Origin: Amygdalobacter indicium
GTDB lineage: Bacteria; Bacillota; Clostridia; Saccharofermentanales; Fastidiosipilaceae
Assembly (NCBI RefSeq): GCF_029101545.1
Contig: NZ_CP118866.1
Location: 1,054,001-1,118,000 of the forward strand
Direction: 5' to 3'
Length of the DNA: 64,000 bases
The position numbers and the translations under genes are program-made. Position 1 is the first letter of the stretch, and the number at the start of each line of letters is the position of its first letter. The notes beneath the pieces are model-generated. The model made no database searches. It saw only the letters and a program-made list of their open reading frames with translations, and was not told the origin of the DNA. This document shows, in pieces, positions 8,708-15,454 of this stretch.

Positions 8708-9496
8708 CTATAGTTTGAAACAAGCAACTATTGCACCAATGTCAGCTGCTCCTAAAACACATACACCTCCTATGCATGCTGCACAAACTGCACCTCCTAC
8801 CGGTTCAGCAAGACATGCCGCAGTACAAGTTCCAGCTATTAAGTATGCCACCGTTCCATTAACTCCCAACAACGCTGCAATACAACCTACTTTATCATAC
8901 CAACTTTTATTGTATTGTTCTGCACCTATATCCTTTAACCCTCGTATACCTTCTCTTATCTGTCCATTATTAATGTAGTCAATATCTGTTTGCTTATGTT
9001 CTATTAATTTTCCATTTTGATAGTTATCAATGATAAACTTATCAAGTTTATCATTATTATAAATTAATGTTTCAGTATATCCCTCAAAAGTATCATTTTC
9101 ATTAAACATTATGTTTAAGTTACTTAAAAGACTATATTCCCCTCCAACCGAAACATTAACCGATGTATAATATTTTCCATCAATATTTGACTTAACAACA
9201 TTTATTTCGTTGAAGTTTAAATTATCTATTCCTCCTTTTATTACAATATTTTTATTATAGATTTCATTTTTTGCTAATTCAATGTAAAAGTCTTTTAGTT
9301 CCATATCCTTTACATCGTAACTCTTTGAGGCTATTTCTGATATATTTCTAAAGTTAGATGCAATTTCATTTGTAATGGTGTAGCTTTTATTATTAACATC
9401 TTCACTTGCATACACTGGAACTATATTAGTTAAAGTACTAAATAATATCGCAAACGCTAATAAGCCTAAAAATGTTTTTTTACAATAATTTTTCAT
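8708..9496 (-). CDS. Secreted precursor with Cys-rich, halocin C8-like C-terminus
   Basis: 262 residues. An N-terminal Sec signal peptide (MKNYCKKTFLGLLAFAILF, likely cut after VYA near residue 30) is followed by a polar, Asn/Ile-rich middle of about 170 residues with no recognised fold. The C-terminal region of about 60 residues is compact, with seven Cys among Gly, Ala and hydrophobic residues (GTCTAACLAEPVGGAVC, then AACIGGVCVLG). This resembles halocin C8-type bacteriocins, whose Cys-rich mature peptide sits at the end of a precursor whose N-terminal part acts as immunity protein. AAGGAGAG lies 8 nt before the ATG. It is followed at once by the 33-residue membrane peptide. Base composition is A+T-rich, unlike its neighbours, which suggests transfer. 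The bacteriocin role is inferred. Confidence 0.6.
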   Translation of the reverse strand: MKNYCKKTFLGLLAFAILFSTLTNIVPVYASEDVNNKSYTITNEIASNFRNISEIASKSYDVKDMELKDFYIELAKNEIYNKNIVIKGGIDNLNFNEINVVKSNIDGKYYTSVNVSVGGEYSLLSNLNIMFNENDTFEGYTETLIYNNDKLDKFIIDNYQNGKLIEHKQTDIDYINNGQIREGIRGLKDIGAEQYNKSWYDKVGCIAALLGVNGTVAYLIAGTCTAACLAEPVGGAVCAACIGGVCVLGAADIGAIVACFKL

Positions 9497-9539
9497 TTTA
9501 ATATCTCTCCTTTTGATATATTTTTTGTATAAGCATTCA

Positions 9540-9567
9540 TAAGAAACTTAATAACTAAAATTTCTTA
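9540..9567. promoter_or_regulatory. Inverted repeat upstream of the bacteriocin-like gene
   Basis: TAAGAAA and TTTCTTA, 7 bp each, separated by 14 nt, 44 nt before the ATG at 9496. It could be an operator or a weak hairpin after the 16-codon ORF. Confidence 0.25.
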
Positions 9568-9615
9568 TACTGAATAATCTCCATTCTTATATCTCTGAGG
9601 ATTAATATTTTTCAT
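9565..9615 (-). CDS. 16-residue ORF with strong ribosome binding site
   Basis: ATG at 9615, preceded by AAAGGTGGTG with 6 nt spacing, encodes MKNINPQRYKNGDYSV and stops. It lies between the degraded signal-peptide gene and the bacteriocin-like gene. It could be a leader or signalling peptide, or the surviving start of a truncated gene. Nothing in the sequence distinguishes these. Confidence 0.3.
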   Translation of the reverse strand: MKNINPQRYKNGDYSV

Positions 9616-9645
9616 ACCGAACACCACCTTTATCAGATTTTCAGT

Positions 9646-9781
9646 TTACCATTCTCCCCTACAATTATAAGCTACCAATGCTAACTGCCCGGCAGTTGCC
9701 ACTAAATTGGCTTAGGTACTGTGAATCCAACCATCATCACAAATGCCAATAACACCGATACCATTTTTTCATTTTTCCCAT
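9646..9781 (-). pseudogene. Degraded small secreted-peptide gene
   Basis: A strong AAGGAGGG sits 8 nt before the ATG at 9781. The reading starts MGKMKK; a one-base slip at an A-run then restores a signal-peptide-like stretch, VSVLLAFVMMVGFTVPKP. A further shift gives NLVATAGQLALVAYNCRGEW and a stop. The intact start signals with two broken frames point to a recently inactivated short secreted peptide, possibly another bacteriocin-like precursor. Confidence 0.45.
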
Positions 9782-9864
9782 TGCGTAGCCCTCCTTTACT
9801 TTGTTTAACCAAAGAGCTGTTTCTTTGATTTATATTTATATTTTACAATTTTACACAAACAAAA

Positions 9865-10101
9865 TCAAGGAATAATCAATTTCCAATTTTTACTTATTTT
9901 TTTTATTAATGCAAAAACAAAAATGATAGGTGCAAAAATATAAGCAATCGGCATAATAATCTTTGAATTTATCCCTATAACATCAATTTTTTAAGATAAT
10001 ACTTTCCCTGAAATTGGAAATGTAATTACTGCTAGTCCAAAAGAAATACTTAAACCTATAAACCATCCGGCAAAAGGGTTTATTCTGAAATACTCCGTCA
10101 T
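9865..10101 (-). pseudogene. Small membrane-protein gene with internal stop, cut by the duplication joint
   Basis: Frame from 10101 reads MTEYFRINPFAGWFIGLSI and continues through a first membrane segment. It meets TAA at codon 37, then continues in the same frame through a second membrane segment (IIMPIAYIFAPIIFVFALI) to a stop at 9865. The frame is also open upstream towards 10143, where the insert ends, so the 5' end was probably lost. Two transmembrane helices; family not recognised. Confidence 0.4.
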
Positions 10102-10143
10102 GCAAGAAGTAATATGCTGCGAAAAACGAGACGGGGGTGCGGA

Positions 10144-10496
10144 CAAGCGGCGATTTGACACCTTGGGCCCGGCAGGGCGTGTTCCTGTTGAATCGGATTC
10201 TGACGGTCAGGGAAAATCAACCTCTAAGTCATCAAAATAAAGGCTGGGAGATTTTTACAAGTCATATTTTAGCGGAGCTTTATGCTGTTAATCGACCGTT
10301 GGTTTTTATGCTTTGGGGGAAGCAGGCTCAAAGTCTGATGCCCGAAGTTAAGCGGGCTGATCATTTGTTTTTGTGTACCAGTCATCCCAGTCCTTTGGCA
10401 GTTTATCGCGGTTTTCACGGTTGCGGCCACTTCGAGCTGGCTAATAAGTTTTTGCAGGAGCACGGTTTGACGGCCATTGATTGGCGACTTCCCTGA
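10144..10496 (+). pseudogene. 5'-truncated uracil-DNA glycosylase copy
   Basis: Encodes the last ~117 residues of Ung (from SGDLTPWARQGV to AIDWRLP) and lacks the GQDPYH catalytic motif. It begins abruptly at the insert boundary. An ATG at 10137 could be read in frame, but it has no good ribosome binding site and the product would be inactive. Confidence 0.92.
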
Positions 10497-11111
10497 TCGG
10501 CCAATTAAGTTGTAATCAGCTCGTAAAGATATTTTTTCAAAGGCCTTGTTGCCGTACTTTCGCTGTTGACCGCCAAAGTACGAGCTTTTTCAGGGTTAAC
10601 CAGCAAATATTGCCCGTGTTTGCCGTCAGCGCTGTAAGTGCCGTCAACATATATACGAAATCCGTAACCGTAAGCTGTAGTTGCAGAAATATCGACATGT
10701 TTTTCACAAGTAGCCCGCTTAATAGCATTGCGTGCCAACAAACTGCCGTCATTTTTGCGTAAAATTTCACCCCAGGAACTCAATTGAGCCGTTGTCAAAA
10801 ATAAGTCGCTCGCCCCGAATTCATAGCCGGAAGGATCCTGCAACCACTTAACTTTTTCCACCCCGACAGCTTGAAAAACAGCTTGAAGTTGACGACTCAG
10901 GCGCTGCTGCAATTGAACTTGTAAGAGTACAGATGCAAGATAGTAGGCTGCATTAGTATATAAAAAAGCAGTTCCCGGGCTTTGAGCAAAAGGCAAATGC
11001 AGGCAATAATCCAACCAGTTAAAACATTTTTTCTGCCGTAATTGCTCTCTTTCCTCGCTGAACATATGAGCTTCTGCAAAACCGCTTTGCATAGATAAAA
11101 GATCATGTACA
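10144..11111. repeat. Long duplication, copy 2
   Basis: Direct repeat of 7216-8226. Relative to copy 1 it lacks 43 nt between the ung and hydrolase ends and shows about a dozen scattered substitutions, many of them G-to-A. That divergence suggests either an old event or incoming DNA from a related but different strain. Confidence 0.95.
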
Positions 11112-11425
11112 GTCAGCTGCCGTAACGCGAGCGATTCAGGGATATCAGCTTGCGGTTTTTCCAAATCGGCCGCCTGCAATCTTTTAGAAAATTCCGGTAT
11201 CTTCGTCTGCAGCAAAATATCTTTTACTAAGTCATAAACATTAGTCTGTAAATCCCAAACACCGTTTTCTACGGCTTGCAGACAGGCAATGGCCGTAAAA
11301 CTTTTCGCCACGGAATATTGGTTAAAATAGCGCTCGGCTTCCTGTTGCCAAGCGTCAATTATCTCACCGTTTTCCCGCAAAATCAGATTACGCACACCTA
11401 AAGCGCTCAAAGTTTTAATATCCAC
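10505..11425 (-). CDS. Beta-lactamase-family serine hydrolase (class C / DD-peptidase fold)
   Basis: Complete copy. With the GTG start at 11425 the product is 306 residues, chosen because AGGAGA lies 8 nt upstream; the frame is also open to an ATG at 11497. SVAKSF (about residues 38-43) is the SxxK nucleophile motif, and YTNAAYYLAS is the YxN motif of this superfamily (PF00144 type). KHGQYLLVNP near the C-terminus is a plausible HxG-type element. There is no signal peptide, so it is probably cytoplasmic; such proteins act on esters, amides or D-amino-acid peptides. Substrate unknown. Convergent with the ung fragment, and its 3' part is repeated at 7620-8226. Confidence 0.85.
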   Translation of the reverse strand: MDIKTLSALGVRNLILRENGEIIDAWQQEAERYFNQYSVAKSFTAIACLQAVENGVWDLQTNVYDLVKDILLQTKIPEFSKRLQAADLEKPQADIPESLALRQLTVHDLLSMQSGFAEAHMFSEEREQLRQKKCFNWLDYCLHLPFAQSPGTAFLYTNAAYYLASVLLQVQLQQRLSRQLQAVFQAVGVEKVKWLQDPSGYEFGASDLFLTTAQLSSWGEILRKNDGSLLARNAIKRATCEKHVDISATTAYGYGFRIYVDGTYSADGKHGQYLLVNPEKARTLAVNSESTATRPLKKYLYELITT

Positions 11426-11525
11426 TTGAATTTCTCCTGCCGTCGGATTAAAAGCAATAAAAATAGGCATAGTCGCAAAATTGATAAAATTTCGCAACTA
11501 CGCCTAATTTAACAAACTTTTGCCT

Positions 11526-12326
11526 TCAATGCAAAATCAACCTGATTTTCTTATATAAGCCGACAAGTAACATTCCTATTATCGCCAAGATAACAATCGC
11601 TCCGCCGGTCGGTACATCATAGTAATAAGAGAAGATAATTCCGCACATCGTATAAATTACGCCTAAAATTACGGCCATGATAAAAGTTCCCTTATAACTG
11701 CAACTGACAATCAAAGCTGTAGCCACCGGCAAAACCAGAATTGACAAAACCAACAAAGCGCCGACGATTTTACAACTTAAGGCAATGGTTATCGCTGCCA
11801 AAAATGTGAATATCGTGTTGACCAAACGAACGTTAACACCGGCCAAGCGGGCCAAATCGGTATCAATAGCAATATCGAGCAGAGCAGCATAATAAATTAT
11901 GCTGACAGCAACAACTAAAACGAAAACGACCAGCACACCGATTACATCTTGTAAAGTTACAGCCGAAATACTGCCGAACAAGTAACTGTCGAAAGTATTA
12001 CCGCCGGGAGCAAATTTTGACAAAACGGCGGCAATACCTAAACCGGCGCTGGTAATAACCGCTGTAGCCATATCACCGTAATGCGGAAACTTTTGTCTAA
12101 TATACTCAATGCAGAAGGCACCGATTAAACAAACAATAATTACGCCCCAAACAGGCTCGAATCCTAAAATCAGTCCCATAGCCACACCGGATAAAGAAGC
12201 GTGAGACAGAGCATCTCCTATCATACTGGTTTTACGGTTAACCATGACAATACCGATCATCGGAATAATAATGGACAGGCACAGACCGGCAATTAAAGCA
12301 TGGCGCATAAATGCAAATTCTAACAT
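11526..12326 (-). CDS. znuB: Zinc/manganese ABC transporter permease
   Basis: ABC-3 family inner-membrane permease of 266 residues with about eight hydrophobic segments. The N-terminal MRHALIAGLCLSIIIPMIGI and GDALSHASLSGVAMG are typical of ZnuB/MntB/AdcB. It ends with a cluster of basic residues. The start overlaps the end of the ATPase gene by 7 nt, so it is in one operon with the ATPase and the binding protein. Zinc rather than manganese is favoured by the ZinT-type lipoprotein next to the operon. Confidence 0.92.
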   Translation of the reverse strand: MLEFAFMRHALIAGLCLSIIIPMIGIVMVNRKTSMIGDALSHASLSGVAMGLILGFEPVWGVIIVCLIGAFCIEYIRQKFPHYGDMATAVITSAGLGIAAVLSKFAPGGNTFDSYLFGSISAVTLQDVIGVLVVFVLVVAVSIIYYAALLDIAIDTDLARLAGVNVRLVNTIFTFLAAITIALSCKIVGALLVLSILVLPVATALIVSCSYKGTFIMAVILGVIYTMCGIIFSYYYDVPTGGAIVILAIIGMLLVGLYKKIRLILH

Positions 12327-12991
12327 TTTATTAAGCCTCCCTCAGTCATTTTATAAGACGCACTCAACGGCAAATATTCTTTGATCAGGTCCATCTCGTG
12401 CGTAACGATCAATATAGTAGTTTTTTTCTCTTTATTGGTACGAGCAACTAATTCCAGAAAATTAATTTTACTATTTTGATCGACACCGGCTGTCGGCTCA
12501 TCCAGAATTAATAATTGCGGTTCATTAATCATCGCTCGAGCAATTAATGTCCGTTGTTTGAAGCCGCCTGAAAGGCGATTATAAGGTACATGCAAGTAAT
12601 GCTCCAAACCCATCTCGCACAAAATATCTTCGGCTTTTTTCCTCAAAGCTGCTGAAGGAATCTTAAAGAAACCGAATTGCCGATACAAATTCAGAACGAC
12701 AATCTCTGTACAGGTAATCGGAAAAGTTATCCCGTTGAAACTTTGAACTTGCGGTACATAACCGACAGCAGCAAAATTTTTGAACTTGCTGATATTTTCA
12801 TCCAACAAATAAATTTCACCGCAAGCGGGTTTCAATTGTCCCAGAAGCAATTTCAAAAGTGTGCTTTTACCGCTGCCGTTTTCTCCGTGAATAGCAACTA
12901 TTTCACCTTTTTCTTCTTGAAAATTTATATTTTTCAGAATTAAATCCTGATTATAGCCGAAGCTGACATTCTTAATTTTTATCTGACTCAT
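12320..12991 (-). CDS. znuC: Zinc ABC transporter ATP-binding protein
   Basis: Walker A GENGSGKSTLLKLLLG, signature LSGGFKQRTLIARAM, Walker B LLILDEPTAGVD and an H-loop (IVTHEMD) are all present. About 223 residues, normal for ZnuC/AdcC. The ATG at 12991 is chosen because GGTGGAG lies 6 nt upstream; a GTG at 13003 is in frame but overlaps that site. It starts 20 nt inside the end of znuA and ends inside the permease start, so the order znuA-znuC-znuB is translationally linked. Confidence 0.93.
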   Translation of the reverse strand: MSQIKIKNVSFGYNQDLILKNINFQEEKGEIVAIHGENGSGKSTLLKLLLGQLKPACGEIYLLDENISKFKNFAAVGYVPQVQSFNGITFPITCTEIVVLNLYRQFGFFKIPSAALRKKAEDILCEMGLEHYLHVPYNRLSGGFKQRTLIARAMINEPQLLILDEPTAGVDQNSKINFLELVARTNKEKKTTILIVTHEMDLIKEYLPLSASYKMTEGGLIKC

Positions 12992-14306
12992 TTTCTTCTC
13001 CACCTAACGCTACATAAAGCTTGTGCAAATTTTGCGCCATTATTCGAGTATAAGCGCCTGTTTCATTCTTTTTGCCCGGCTGGACATATTCCATACTCGT
13101 GAGGTCCACAAATTTACCGTTGCCGATTTCGGCAGCTAAAGTTTTAGCTTCTTTCGGCGGTTGATTGGTCTCATAGAATATGGTATTAATCTTCTTTTCC
13201 TTGCAGTAATTAATCGCTTTGCGAATAGTTTTCAAACTGGGCGATTCCGTGGAAATCAAGCCTTGCAAAGGATATTGCTGCAGTCCGTACTCTCTGGCCA
13301 AATATTCCCAGGCATAGTGAGTTACTAAAAATTCTTTATGCTCCAAGGCCTTAAATTTCTCCGCATAATGGGCCTGAATATCGGTCAATTTATCAATAGC
13401 TTGAAAGCGCCGTTTACCATATAAAGTTTTGTTATCCGGATAAGCGTTTTGCAAAACATCATAAATATAATTGAGATAAAATTTGGCATTATTCAATGAG
13501 AGCCATGAATGCGGATCATAGGTTATTTTATCCTGACCGGAAGTGGAACTTGTTAAAACATCTTCCTTTTCCAAAAGTTTTTTCGACTTGGTTTGTAAAG
13601 TATACGGCAGCAGTCTTTCAGATATTCTGTCGGAAACTACGTACCATTCCCCGCTTTCAGGGACTTTGAAATAAACTCGGCCGCTGACATGTCCCATTTC
13701 CAAGGCATAAACAGTATTTTCCCGGACGGCAATTTCACTTTCCTGCGGTGTTAATTTGCCCTTTTGGTCCATTGTTTTTTTAGCTGCTGCAATCGCATCT
13801 TTAAGACTTTGCTCAGGCTTTTTTTTGACAAAACAGACACGCATGATATCTTCATGGGTATGACCGAATTCAAATTTATAAACTTCATCAGCCGATATAT
13901 TAATTTTGGTCATATATTGAAAATCACCCATAGCCGCCGCGCCGCGATAGGTTATCAGGCGAATTTTGTCCGACAAAGTTACAACTTTCAGATTCGGTAA
14001 ATTATGTTTGACCTTATCTACCCAATGTTCCATATTCGCACCATTGACAAATAGAATATCGGCGTGGGAAAGGTCTTTCATATTTTTCGCTGTCGGTTCC
14101 CACATATGCGGATCGACATTGGCCGGCATAAAGGAGCGAACATCCAGAGTATCTCCCGCCACTTGCTTCACTAAATCATAAATCGGGAAAAATGACGTAT
14201 ATACCAACGGTTTCTTTTCATTTTCTTTGTTAGAAGTACCGTGACAGGCAGCAAGTAAACAGCATGATACAAGCCCCGCCAGGCAACGCAATAATTTTTT
14301 TCTCAT
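12972..14306 (-). CDS. znuA: Zinc-binding lipoprotein of the ABC transporter, with a large central insertion
   Basis: Cluster A-I metal-binding lipoprotein. Signal peptide with lipobox LLAAC (Cys21), so it is membrane-anchored outside. Metal ligands expected from the family are visible: NVDPHMWEP (His67), YDPHSWLS (His266), FLVTHYAWEYLA (third His) and an acidic residue near FYETNQPP. Between the first and second His sites lies an insertion of about 145 residues (around 115-260) in place of the usual short His-rich loop. It contains GHTHED and further scattered His and Asp, and might be a regulatory or metal-relay domain. 444 residues against about 310 in the family. Confidence 0.9.
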   Translation of the reverse strand: MRKKLLRCLAGLVSCCLLAACHGTSNKENEKKPLVYTSFFPIYDLVKQVAGDTLDVRSFMPANVDPHMWEPTAKNMKDLSHADILFVNGANMEHWVDKVKHNLPNLKVVTLSDKIRLITYRGAAAMGDFQYMTKINISADEVYKFEFGHTHEDIMRVCFVKKKPEQSLKDAIAAAKKTMDQKGKLTPQESEIAVRENTVYALEMGHVSGRVYFKVPESGEWYVVSDRISERLLPYTLQTKSKKLLEKEDVLTSSTSGQDKITYDPHSWLSLNNAKFYLNYIYDVLQNAYPDNKTLYGKRRFQAIDKLTDIQAHYAEKFKALEHKEFLVTHYAWEYLAREYGLQQYPLQGLISTESPSLKTIRKAINYCKEKKINTIFYETNQPPKEAKTLAAEIGNGKFVDLTSMEYVQPGKKNETGAYTRIMAQNLHKLYVALGGEENESDKN

Positions 14307-14370
14307 GTGAAAATTCTCTATATTTTAGCCTGCAATGCCGCAATAAAGCAGCAAAGTCGGGCCCGTTATA

Positions 14371-14380
14371 ATTTGCAAAT
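14371..14380. promoter_or_regulatory. TTTGCAAA octamer upstream of znuA
   Basis: ATTTGCAAAT, self-complementary, 65 nt before the znuA ATG in the 128-nt zinT-znuA gap. The same octamer recurs upstream of zinT. Confidence 0.35.
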
Positions 14381-14434
14381 GCAACAAAAGCCCGCATAAT
14401 GCGAGCTTCTGTCACAAGCTGTTATAACCGAACA

Positions 14435-15136
14435 TTAATGAGTTACTTCAGTAATAACTTGAGCCATAGTACTGGAATCTTTAGCCATTACCGGCCACCA
14501 GCTGTCCATCTTCAGCATTTCGTCGACGCTCTTGCCGTAACGGATATGGAAGTGAGTAATTTCATTCTCACCGTGTACCGGCATCATCAACAACAGAGGA
14601 TGTTTGGCTTTCTTGTCTTTGGCTTCAAAGACTGCCCATTGTGAATGTTCTTCACCCTCTTTACCTACCTGCTTAAGCTCTTTGAAAGTATATTCAACTT
14701 TCTCAATTGCCTTGCCCTTGTTGGAAGCGAAGTTATCCAGGAAAGTAATGCTGTTATCATCAATCTTCATGCCTAACCACTCGACATGGCATTCTTTCGA
14801 TTTTTCTTTCTTGAACTCATCGAAGCTCTTCTTCAGCTCTTTGGCCTTAGCTTCCATCGCCTTCTTAACTTCCGGCACCGTGTAATAACCTTCGATGCTG
14901 TTCCAGGTACCTGCCCAGTCTTTCAAAGACATTTTCTCGGCTTTGGCGGCTGCCTTAGTCTCTTTTGTATCTTTTTTGGATTCCTTCGTGTCCTTCTTGG
15001 ACTCTTTGGTATCCTTCTTAGCTGCGCTTGTAGCCTTGCTTGCTACGTCCTTAGTGGGTTTCTTACTGTCGGAGCACGAAACCAATAAACCCATTGCCAA
15101 TAATAATGACAATGCTGCTGTCAAATGCTTTTTCAT
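14435..15136 (-). CDS. zinT: ZinT-type zinc-binding lipoprotein
   Basis: Lipoprotein of about 233 residues. Signal MKKHLTAALSLLLAMGLLVS with Cys next gives a lipobox. Residues ~27-65 are a Lys/Thr/Glu linker with three near-identical heptads (KDTKESK). The rest is a ZinT/YodA domain: MSLKDWAGTWNSIEGYY at the start, and HFHIRYGKSVDEMLKMDSWW near the end, with several His suited to zinc. ZinT-like modules pass zinc to ZnuA, and in streptococci the two are fused as AdcA. Here it is a separate gene just upstream of znuA. The start at 15136 has AAAGGG upstream; an ATG at 15211 is in frame but would hide the signal peptide. Confidence 0.9.
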   Translation of the reverse strand: MKKHLTAALSLLLAMGLLVSCSDSKKPTKDVASKATSAAKKDTKESKKDTKESKKDTKETKAAAKAEKMSLKDWAGTWNSIEGYYTVPEVKKAMEAKAKELKKSFDEFKKEKSKECHVEWLGMKIDDNSITFLDNFASNKGKAIEKVEYTFKELKQVGKEGEEHSQWAVFEAKDKKAKHPLLLMMPVHGENEITHFHIRYGKSVDEMLKMDSWWPVMAKDSSTMAQVITEVTH

Positions 15137-15239
15137 ATAAAAGCCCTTTCTATTGTCGCAAATGCCTAAATTCAGGCAAATGCAATAAATAAATTTATGA
15201 AACGGCAACATTATAAGCTAAATTATTCCTCAATGCAAG

Positions 15240-15266
15240 ATTTGCAAATAATATTCATTTGCAAAA
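15240..15266. promoter_or_regulatory. Paired TTTGCAAA octamers upstream of zinT
   Basis: ATTTGCAAAT and ATTTGCAAAA, each centred on a self-complementary TTTGCAAA, start 17 nt apart. They lie about 105-130 nt before the zinT ATG. Candidate operator for a zinc-responsive repressor; no known Zur or AdcR consensus is matched. Confidence 0.35.
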
Positions 15267-15354
15267 TGACACTTTGTCATCTTCGCCTCAAGTGTTCAAT
15301 ATTTTCGGACCGGAGAGAAGGATAAAGTAACTTATGCCTCTGAATATAGTTACA

Positions 15355-15371
15355 GTTTGCAAATTTGCAAA
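15355..15371. promoter_or_regulatory. Tandem TTTGCAAA octamers between the ClpE-like gene and zinT
   Basis: Two directly abutting TTTGCAAA octamers at 15356-15363 and 15364-15371. They lie between the two genes, about 40 nt from the ClpE-like terminator. With the other copies this makes five in about 1 kb. Confidence 0.3.
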
Positions 15372-15408
15372 TTTATACGCAATTGACATTTGCAGGCAAA
15401 ATCGGGAC

Positions 15409-15448
15409 AAAAAAAAGACTTACCCCGTCAAATGAACGAAGTAAGCCT
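15409..15448 (-). terminator. Rho-independent terminator after the ClpE-like gene
   Basis: AGGCTTAC pairs with GTAAGTCT (one G-U) and is followed by a run of T on the minus strand, just past the stop at 15455. Confidence 0.7.
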
Positions 15449-15454
15449 GTATTT

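Larger units (their letters stand above)
8227..10143. other. A+T-rich insert between the two duplicated segments
   Basis: About 1.9 kb, visibly richer in A+T than its flanks and unrelated to the core genes around it. It carries, all on the minus strand, a bacteriocin-like precursor (8708-9496), a 33-residue membrane peptide (8593-8694), a 16-codon ORF (9565-9615), and three degraded genes. No transposase or integrase is visible. The layout (intact ung, broken hydrolase, insert, broken ung, intact hydrolase) is what a single crossover of a circle carrying a ung-hydrolase fragment would leave. Confidence 0.75.

Noticed and set aside
8227..10143. Insert as a classic insertion sequence
   Set aside because: No transposase, no terminal inverted repeats at 8227 or 10143, and the flanking duplication is about 1 kb rather than a few bases.
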